From CAXRDE01 sp964229355 (GTDB lineage Bacteria; Cyanobacteriota; Sericytochromatia; UBA7694): a stretch of 64,000 nucleotides of DNA. Both the position numbers and the translations under genes were made by a program. Each line of letters starts with the position of its first letter. Position 1 is the stretch's first letter. The DNA lies in assembly GCA_964229355.1 (NCBI GenBank), contig CAXRDE010000009.1, positions 124,001 through 188,000 on the forward strand, written 5' to 3'. Of this stretch, positions 58,103 through 64,000 are shown piece after piece. The notes under the pieces were generated by a model. It ran no database searches. It saw only the letters and a list, made by a program, of their open reading frames with translations, and was not told where the DNA came from.

Positions 58103-59842
58103 ATGTTTCAAAAAGTACTGATCGCCAATCGGGGCGAAATTGCCGTTCGCGTCATTCGCGCCTGTCACAGCCTGGGCATTAAAACCGTAATGATCTATGC
58201 CGAAGATGATCGTCAAGGCCTGGCAGTGAAACTGGCTGACGAAGCCTACTTACTGCCCGGCAGCACCCTGGCTGAAACCTATCTTAACATTCCAGCCATC
58301 GTGGATATAGCCCTGCGCGCCGGTGCAGAAGCCGTCCATCCGGGCTATGGTTTTTTGTCAGAAAACCCTTTGTTTGTGGAGGCCTGCCAACAGGCTGGTC
58401 TTGTATTTTTAGGACCTGATGCTGAGGTCATGCGAAAAATGGGCGCTAAAGTGGAAGCACGGAAACACATGCAGGCCGCAGGTGTCCCCATTACACCCGG
58501 CAGCCCTCCGCTACAAAGCCAGGATGAGGCCGAAACCTGGGCTCAACAAATTGGATTTCCTGTTTTGTTAAAAGCCAGCGCTGGCGGAGGCGGACGCGGC
58601 ATGAAAAAAGTGAGTCGCGCCGAAGATCTTGCAGATGCTTTTGCCGCAGCCCGCCGAGAAGGCGAGAGCTATTTTGGAGACGGCACCATCTATATGGAAA
58701 AGTTTGTGGAAAACCCTCGCCATGTGGAAGTCCAGATTCTGGGTGACACCCACGGTAACGTGGTCCATTTGGGAGAACGGGACTGTTCCGTACAACGCCG
58801 CAACCAAAAACTGGTGGAAGAAAGTCCCGCTCCTCATTTGCCCGCTGAAGTGCGAGACGTTCTGTTGAACGCAGCCGTTAAAGGAGCCAAAGCCCTCAAT
58901 TATACGGGTGCAGGCACCTTTGAGTTTGTGGTACAAAACAACCGCGACGTCTATTTTATGGAAGTCAACACCCGTTTACAGGTGGAGCATCCTGTGACCG
59001 AAATGGTCACGGGCAGAGACCTTGTGCGCGAGCAGTTGCGCATTGGAGCCGGTCTGCCCATTTCGTTCTCTCAAGCAGAGGTTCAGTTTCACGGCTCAGC
59101 CATTGAATGCCGCATTACCATCGAAGATGCCCAGCAAAATTTTCGTCCCATACCCGGCAAAGTCGGCGTTATTAAAGAACCCTGCGGCCCCTGGGTCCGG
59201 GTAGACAGTATGCTACAGGCCCATTACGAAATTCCAGGATCCTATGACTCCCTGGTTTCTAAACTGATTGTGTGGGGTAGTGATCGCACAGAGGCCCTGG
59301 GGCGCTTACAACAAGCGCTCAAAGAATACCAGATTGAAGGTGTGACCACCTTACTGCCTTTCTTTAGCTGGATTACCACTGAGCCTCACTTTGTGGCCGG
59401 ACATTTTGACACCCACTTCCTGGATCATTATTTTACCCCCGATATGTTGGAAACACCTACCCAGCAATCTCAGGCCAAAGAAGAGGCCGCTACCACCGTT
59501 AGAGAAACGGTGGAAATGGAAGTCAACGGCAAGCGTTTTGAGGTGGCTGTTTACCGCGAGGTGGCAGCACAGACCCAAAGCCGCCGTCCTGGTGGCCACA
59601 AGAAGGAAAAGGGAGGCAGTGGGAATCCCAATGAAATTCGCTCCCCTATGGCGGGCACCCTGGTGAAGGTGAACGTGAGTAAAGATCAAGCGGTAGACAA
59701 AGGTACCGTCGCCTTTGTTATTGAATCCATGAAAATGGAAAACGACATTCTTACGGCACGGGCAGGAACCATTCAAGAGGTCAGCGTCGAACCGGGTCAA
59801 AAAGTCCAGGCTGGCGATCTACTGCTTACTTTCTCGACTTAG
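58103..59842 (+). CDS. Acyl-CoA (acetyl/propionyl) carboxylase alpha subunit: biotin carboxylase plus BCCP
   Basis: The 579-residue protein fuses an ATP-grasp biotin carboxylase (about 1-445) to a C-terminal biotinyl domain. Carboxylase motifs are VLIANRGEIAVRVIRA, KASAGGGGRGMK, the catalytic MEVNTRLQVEHPVTE and RITIEDAQQNFRPIPG. The biotinylated Lys is in VIESMKMENDI (near residue 542). This architecture is that of acetyl/propionyl/methylcrotonyl-CoA carboxylase alpha subunits, which need a separate carboxyltransferase (none is in this window). It begins three bases after the kinase stop. Confidence 0.93.
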   Translation: MFQKVLIANRGEIAVRVIRACHSLGIKTVMIYAEDDRQGLAVKLADEAYLLPGSTLAETYLNIPAIVDIALRAGAEAVHPGYGFLSENPLFVEACQQAGLVFLGPDAEVMRKMGAKVEARKHMQAAGVPITPGSPPLQSQDEAETWAQQIGFPVLLKASAGGGGRGMKKVSRAEDLADAFAAARREGESYFGDGTIYMEKFVENPRHVEVQILGDTHGNVVHLGERDCSVQRRNQKLVEESPAPHLPAEVRDVLLNAAVKGAKALNYTGAGTFEFVVQNNRDVYFMEVNTRLQVEHPVTEMVTGRDLVREQLRIGAGLPISFSQAEVQFHGSAIECRITIEDAQQNFRPIPGKVGVIKEPCGPWVRVDSMLQAHYEIPGSYDSLVSKLIVWGSDRTEALGRLQQALKEYQIEGVTTLLPFFSWITTEPHFVAGHFDTHFLDHYFTPDMLETPTQQSQAKEEAATTVRETVEMEVNGKRFEVAVYREVAAQTQSRRPGGHKKEKGGSGNPNEIRSPMAGTLVKVNVSKDQAVDKGTVAFVIESMKMENDILTARAGTIQEVSVEPGQKVQAGDLLLTFST

Positions 59843-59869
59843 TGGGTTTCACAGCGGGTTCAGCCCATC

Positions 59870-59912
59870 AAAAATCCGCCGTCTGAGAATATCCCATGGA
59901 CGGCGGATTTTT
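59870..59912. terminator. Bidirectional intrinsic terminator
   Basis: A 14-bp perfect stem (59870-59883 with 59899-59912) has a 15-base loop, starts in A5 and ends in T5. It ends the rpsO-pnp-kinase-carboxylase operon and the convergent barrel gene. Confidence 0.9.
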
Positions 59913-59927
59913 GAATATCGGTAGCGA

Positions 59928-60530
59928 TTAGATCGTAAAACGCAAACCGAGAATATCGCCCTGGCCATTGTAGCCCAGGGTGCCTTCGAGGCCGCTGTTA
60001 AAGCGATAAGCCAACTCGAAACCACCGGCTGGTGGATAGTAGTCAACAATACGACCTGGTCCAAAGGGGAAGGTGAAGCCCGGAACGAGGTTGAGACGAC
60101 CGGTAAGCTGTGGCGTAAATTGGTAAGCCAGACCCAAACCTAACTCTAAACCGACATAGCGAGAGCGAGAAGGTTCATCAAAGCGGGCATTACCCCAGAC
60201 TCCGAAAATACCGCTTAAAGAAAAGCGATTTTGTTGCAAGAATTTGTGGGTTAAACGGATGTCATAACGACCCGAGACGCCGCCATCTACCAGAAAGGGC
60301 AATCCGAGGGATCCCCCAAGGCTGGTGACAGGACCGATTTTGCTGTCAAGTGATACACTGGGACCTAAACCAATGGATACGCTGCTGCGATCCACTTCAG
60401 CTTTGGGCATGGTAGAGGCCTGGGCAGCACCAAAGGGCTGCATGACAGCAACGGTGCATAGCGCGGCCAGTGCGTAATGACTGGTGCGGCGCAAAGTGGT
60501 AGTGAGTGTTGAGGGCATTGTTAATTTCAT
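59928..60530 (-). CDS. Exported beta-barrel-like protein
   Basis: The 200-residue product has a signal peptide with a twin Arg (TTLRRTSHYALAALCTVAV; cleavage near AAQAS), then alternating beta strands (SVSIGLGPSVSLDSK, YVGLELGLGLAYQFTPQL, GFELAYRFNSGLEGTLGYNG). A terminal ILGLRFTI ends the chain. This matches a small outer-membrane barrel. It is convergent with the carboxylase gene and divergent from the LIM-DA1 gene. Its upstream 100 bases hold no clear promoter. Confidence 0.75.
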   Translation of the reverse strand: MKLTMPSTLTTTLRRTSHYALAALCTVAVMQPFGAAQASTMPKAEVDRSSVSIGLGPSVSLDSKIGPVTSLGGSLGLPFLVDGGVSGRYDIRLTHKFLQQNRFSLSGIFGVWGNARFDEPSRSRYVGLELGLGLAYQFTPQLTGRLNLVPGFTFPFGPGRIVDYYPPAGGFELAYRFNSGLEGTLGYNGQGDILGLRFTI

Positions 60531-60631
60531 TGTGAGGGGGTTCTCCTTTTTCTTTTCAATTTATAATACATGAGAATTTATTAATATATTAATCAAGGCA
60601 AATAAAAAAACCATAAAAACGGAGGTCCAGA

Positions 60632-61639
60632 ATGGCAAAAAAATGCAAGCGTTGTGGTCAAGCGTTGGGCCGCCAATACATTCGCGCCGGAGAAGCGCGC
60701 TTTCACCCCGCCTGCTTTACGTGTAAACACTGCCGCCAGGCGATTCAGGGGGATTATGCTGAGCACAAGGGCTGGGCTTACCATCCCGCGTGTTCACCGC
60801 GACGCAAACCGCCCTCTTCCCCCCCTGCTGCTCCGCCCCCTGTGGAACCCAGCATGCCCCTGATCTGCCGCATTTGTCAGCAGCCCATTACGGGTAAATA
60901 CCGGTATAACCACTGGGGTGAACAGGTGCATTCTGAACATCAGGGGCACCCTTCTCACGCCTGCAGCGTTTGCGCTCGTTTTTTATCTGCCCACACCCAG
61001 CATGGCATTCAACATGCCGATGGGCGGGTGGTGTGTGGACTGTGCCAGGTGACAGCGGTGGAGACACCCGCGTCGGTGCAGGGCTCTCGCCAACGGGTAC
61101 TGTCCCATCTCCAACAGGCAGGCTTTGGTTACATTCCCGATTACCTGGCGATTGTCTTGAGCGACCAAAAACGTCTCAATCAAATGCTGGGCAAAAGCCA
61201 GCATACCAATAGCCAGGGCTTAACCAAAACCCTTGAAAAAACCGTCGACGGTGTCCTGGCCTACCGTGAGCACCGTATTTTTATCTTGACAGGGCTTCCG
61301 CGCCTGCTTTTTGAAGGGGTACTGGCCCATGAGCTTTTGCACGTGTGGCTCAATGAACACCCCGAAACCCGACAGCACTCCCCCAGGGACATTGAGGGTT
61401 TTTGCAATTTAGGCACCGCACTGATTTATGAGCAGGACAATACGCCGCTGGCACACTATCTGTTGCAGCGCATGCACGAAAGCGCTGACCCCATTTATGG
61501 CGAAGGTTTTCGACAGCAGCATCAACGCCTGCAACAGCTGGGTTGGGAGGGACTTCGCGAGGAGATGCTTCGGCCCGCACCAGTCCTCAAGCAAACCTTT
61601 CAAAAAGTGGATCGCTGGCTCGATAAATTTGGGCTCTGA
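60632..61639 (+). CDS. LIM-domain DA1-like zinc metallopeptidase
   Basis: The 335-residue protein has an N-terminal LIM zinc domain with the full ligand set Cys5, Cys8, His25, Cys28, Cys31, Cys34, His51 and Cys54. A Pro-rich linker follows, then a second LIM-like unit (Cys80, Cys83, His101, His104, Cys112, Cys115, Cys136, Cys139). The C-terminal peptidase has HELLH at 234-238 and IEGFCNLGTALIYEQ near 256, where the Glu is the probable third zinc ligand. This matches the order of plant DA1, a ubiquitin-activated peptidase that limits organ size. Bacterial DA1-like proteins are known but uncharacterised. Target and activation are unknown. Confidence 0.88.
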   Translation: MAKKCKRCGQALGRQYIRAGEARFHPACFTCKHCRQAIQGDYAEHKGWAYHPACSPRRKPPSSPPAAPPPVEPSMPLICRICQQPITGKYRYNHWGEQVHSEHQGHPSHACSVCARFLSAHTQHGIQHADGRVVCGLCQVTAVETPASVQGSRQRVLSHLQQAGFGYIPDYLAIVLSDQKRLNQMLGKSQHTNSQGLTKTLEKTVDGVLAYREHRIFILTGLPRLLFEGVLAHELLHVWLNEHPETRQHSPRDIEGFCNLGTALIYEQDNTPLAHYLLQRMHESADPIYGEGFRQQHQRLQQLGWEGLREEMLRPAPVLKQTFQKVDRWLDKFGL

Positions 61640-61702
61640 CAGACACCCTTTGATTTGTTAAGATGAGGGCAGCCTATCCCCCCTATCAGGAGCATCTTCC
61701 CT

Positions 61703-62545
61703 TTGTCCAAAATACTTACCCTTAAAGAGAAAACCTATTCGATTATTGAAGAAATCGGTGATGAAGACAGTCGACGGTTTGAAGTCTTCATTTTAAGTCT
61801 GATTTTTTTAAACGTCATTGCGCTCTCTTTAGAAACCGTTGCCAGTATTGAACAGCAGTATCGCTACTGGTTCAGAGCCTTTGACATTTTCTCCGTGGCT
61901 ATTTTTTCTGGCGAATATGTCTTACGCATTTGGTCCTGCAATATTCATCCCGATTACCGTCACCCGTTCTGGGGACGGCTCAAGTACGCTTTCACCACGC
62001 TGGCCTTTGTGGATTTAATTGCCATTCTCCCATTCTATTTGCCCCTGCTGCTCCCCTTTATCGGTCTCGAAAAAATCATTGACTTGCGCTCCTTGCGCTC
62101 CGTTCGTCTCTTCCGTCTTTTAAAGCTCTTTCGTTATTCAAAAACCCTGGCTCTGTTTCGGCGGGTCATGTGGGACAAACGGCAAGAGCTATCGGTGACG
62201 CTGTTCTTTTTGGTTTTTTTACTTTTGTTCGCCTCGGCTTTGATGTTTTACGCCGAAAACGCAGCACAGCCCGACAACTTTTCAAGCATCCCTGCGTCCA
62301 TGTGGTGGGCCATCGCCACCCTCACCACCGTGGGTTACGGCGATGTGTATCCCATTACCCCCATTGGCCGCTTTTTTGCGTCCATTATTGCGGTGCTGGG
62401 AATCGGTTTGTTTGCGCTCCCCACCAGTATTTTAGGGGCAGCCTTCGTCGAAGAGGTAGAAAACAACCGGCGTAATGCCGTGCCCCAAACCCCTCCCAAA
62501 TGCCCTAAGTTTTGCCCCCATTGCGGTGAGTCCCTTTCAAGCTAA
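61703..62545 (+). CDS. Voltage-gated potassium channel (TTG start)
   Basis: The 280-residue protein is a six-helix channel with the selectivity filter in TTVGYGDVYP. A voltage sensor S4 is seen as RSLRSVRLFRLLKLFRYSK with regularly spaced Arg. S1-S3 and S5-S6 are visible as hydrophobic stretches. Translation starts at TTG: AGGAGC is nine bases ahead, and the product starts in a normal place. The C-terminus has CPKFCPHCGESLSS, a zinc-ribbon-like CxxxCxxC that is unusual for such a channel. The gene ends at a bidirectional terminator. Confidence 0.92.
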   Translation: MSKILTLKEKTYSIIEEIGDEDSRRFEVFILSLIFLNVIALSLETVASIEQQYRYWFRAFDIFSVAIFSGEYVLRIWSCNIHPDYRHPFWGRLKYAFTTLAFVDLIAILPFYLPLLLPFIGLEKIIDLRSLRSVRLFRLLKLFRYSKTLALFRRVMWDKRQELSVTLFFLVFLLLFASALMFYAENAAQPDNFSSIPASMWWAIATLTTVGYGDVYPITPIGRFFASIIAVLGIGLFALPTSILGAAFVEEVENNRRNAVPQTPPKCPKFCPHCGESLSS

Positions 62546-62552
62546 TCCCCTT

Positions 62553-62586
62553 AAAAAAAGGCCCCCTGTGTAGGGGGCCTTTTTTT
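62553..62586. terminator. Bidirectional intrinsic terminator
   Basis: A 14-bp perfect stem (62553-62566 with 62573-62586) has a six-base loop, flanked by A7 and T7. It separates the potassium channel and the convergent surface-protein gene. Confidence 0.93.
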
Positions 62587-62608
62587 AAATACTAAACCTT
62601 AAGGCACG

Positions 62609-64000
62609 TTAGGCATAAGGGTTATAGACGTACTGGCCACCACCGTTGCCATTATCACCTGTAGCAGGTGGATTGGTGGCTGGAGCTTCACCGGTCAGCT
62701 CTTGCAGCACTTGCTCCAACACAGTTTTCAGTTGACCGCTGTCAGAGCGGGCATCGTCAATCAGTTGAGAGTAAGTCTGGTTATTGCTGATTTGAGCGTC
62801 TACTGAAGCGTAGTAACGGGCATTCAAGGCTTCGGCAACCTCAGAAGCGGAAGCGCCGGAACCCAGGGCTTCTACCGCAGAGCGGGTAATCGCAACGGTC
62901 TCATCAAAGCTATACGGCGTGGATGAGGAACCATCGGTAGCACCTGTGCCGCCCCCGATAATCACCGCACCGTCACCGCTTTCATCTTCGTTGCCGTCAC
63001 CGCTAGCGGCAGGTGGAATGAGTTCAATAAAGACCTTCACATCGTTATAATCCCAGTCGGCTTGATCGCCAGGCAGGTCTTCAAAACCAATGGTCCAGCT
63101 GCTGGCTGAGTTTTGGGTCATACTGAAGTACGCTTTGTCTTCATAACCTGCGGTATTGGTGCCGTGGTCATAGCTACTGCCATCCTGGGTATAGGTGCGA
63201 ATGAAGAAGTTCAGTTTATCGTTGGCATTGTAATCTTGCTCGAGTACAACACTGCCACCGTTCTGAGCGTTTTCAGCCACCAACTGAGGTTCTTCGCCAT
63301 TACGCTGAACGTAAAGGTCTGAACGCAGACCCGCACTACCATCTTGTAAGGTAATACGCACTTGACCAGACTCAGGGAGAACCACGGGCTGCTCAGCCAC
63401 AGGTGTGGTGGTGGAGCCGCCTTCACCGGGCTCAACAATAACGGTTTTAAAGGCTGTATCTGTGCCTAAACCGTAGCCACCGATTTTAACGGCAATATGA
63501 TAGGTTCCAGGGGGCAAGGTTGACAGGTCTAAGTAGCTGCTGCCGTTACCTAAAGCACCGGTTTCAAGAGAGCTCCAATAGAGCACGCTTTCAGGCAATA
63601 AACCATCGCGGGTGCTTACCGCCTGGGCAAACAGTGCAGCACTTTCACCCTGGGTAATGACCATTGGATCGCCATCAATACGCTCAATACGGGCGTACTT
63701 CGTAAAGTCTGGACTGGTATCCGCCAGTCCGCGAAGCTCCATATAGTCGTTCATGAGAGCGCGTACATCGCCGCCTTCATTGGCTTCGTCCGCCAGCATT
63801 TGGTACAGCGCAGGCACATAACCCCCCGCATCGCGGAAGTCTACGGTAATCCGGGTAAGATCCACCAGGTTATTACGGCCTTCGAGCGACGTGGTTTTAA
63901 GATTGGCACTCAGATCAATGTAATTTTGCATGGATCCGCCATAGGCCATGGTCATGTACATTTGAAACAGGTTGGACTCAAAATCATGGTGGCTTTCATC
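62609..64000 (-). CDS. Large surface-type protein with DUF4114-like segment, 5'-truncated
   Basis: The frame stays open to the last base of the window, so the gene begins beyond it; at least 463 residues are visible. The visible part is acidic, Gly/Ser/Thr-rich and beta-type. It includes a DUF4114-like signature (GFEDLPGDQADWDYNDVKVFIEL, here cut for length) where Asp-rich loops may bind calcium. The part before it has beta strands (GTYHIAVKIGGYGLG), and the C-terminus is helical and Gly/Asn-rich. Extracellular matrix or adhesion proteins often carry such domains; function is unknown. It ends at a bidirectional terminator. Confidence 0.75.
   Translation of the reverse strand, partial: DESHHDFESNLFQMYMTMAYGGSMQNYIDLSANLKTTSLEGRNNLVDLTRITVDFRDAGGYVPALYQMLADEANEGGDVRALMNDYMELRGLADTSPDFTKYARIERIDGDPMVITQGESAALFAQAVSTRDGLLPESVLYWSSLETGALGNGSSYLDLSTLPPGTYHIAVKIGGYGLGTDTAFKTVIVEPGEGGSTTTPVAEQPVVLPESGQVRITLQDGSAGLRSDLYVQRNGEEPQLVAENAQNGGSVVLEQDYNANDKLNFFIRTYTQDGSSYDHGTNTAGYEDKAYFSMTQNSASSWTIGFEDLPGDQADWDYNDVKVFIELIPPAASGDGNEDESGDGAVIIGGGTGATDGSSSTPYSFDETVAITRSAVEALGSGASASEVAEALNARYYASVDAQISNNQTYSQLIDDARSDSGQLKTVLEQVLQELTGEAPATNPPATGDNGNGGGQYVYNPYA

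Overview
The window reads as chromosomal DNA of a free-living, heterotrophic, Gram-negative-type bacterium. Lipobox signal peptides (about ten), two probable outer-membrane barrel proteins, an acyl-CoA dehydrogenase with ETF, an acyl-CoA ligase and a biotin-dependent carboxylase support this. Coding density is high, base composition is close to balanced, and no tRNA, rRNA, transposase, phage gene or CRISPR array was seen. The mix of FBPase, a DUF151 nuclease, an ATP-synthase-B-like coiled-coil protein beside coaD, many Ser/Pro-rich orphan lipoproteins and SPINDLY/OGT-like glycosyltransferases would fit a non-photosynthetic relative of Cyanobacteria (Sericytochromatia/Blackallbacteria-like). 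That placement is inference, not shown by any marker here.

1-12.5 kb: a truncated coiled-coil gene and a membrane protein converge on lipid-catabolism genes (acyl-CoA dehydrogenase; a long-chain acyl-CoA ligase overlapping a soluble histidine kinase). Also here are a FliK-like Gln-rich protein, a DUF151 nuclease, glutaminase and a Ser/Arg-rich lipoprotein with its partner. 12.6-18.4 kb: a ferritin-like protein, DUF423, a six-repeat lipoprotein, an orphan secreted-type protein and etfBA. 18.4-31.3 kb: fbp, S4 and Mpo1-like genes; a tandem 2OG-oxygenase pair whose second member has lost its metal ligands; then a long minus-strand series (alkC, DUF4336, lipoprotein, alaS, amino-acid-binding protein, LMW-PTP) and tldD-tldE-thioesterase.

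31.5-38 kb is a plus-strand signalling and repair block: RsbW-like kinase, STAS antagonist, Pro-rich protein, GAF-GGDEF cyclase, ligA and an HD-GYP protein. 38-42.3 kb holds two coupled large lipoproteins. A 0.66-kb gap follows, the only long non-coding stretch, and its right part folds like 6S RNA. After it come tsaE and two tandem TPR glycosyltransferases. 47.6-54 kb contains coaD, coiled-coil and TPR proteins, a PD40 propeller lipoprotein, a Gly/Tyr repeat lipoprotein and a beta-barrel protein. 54-60 kb is an rpsO-pnp-histidine kinase-carboxylase operon with a well-formed promoter and a structured leader. 60.6-64 kb holds a LIM-domain DA1-like metallopeptidase, a voltage-gated K+ channel and a truncated surface protein.

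Two organisational habits stand out. Many neighbouring genes overlap stop-to-start by one base (TAATG, TGATG, TAGTG) or by ATGA, implying translational coupling. Convergent gene pairs are commonly separated by one perfect hairpin flanked by A and T runs that can terminate both strands. The most unusual items are the LIM-DA1 protein, the oxygenase/pseudo-oxygenase pair, the homogenised tandem glycosyltransferases, the 6S RNA candidate and the rpsO leader.
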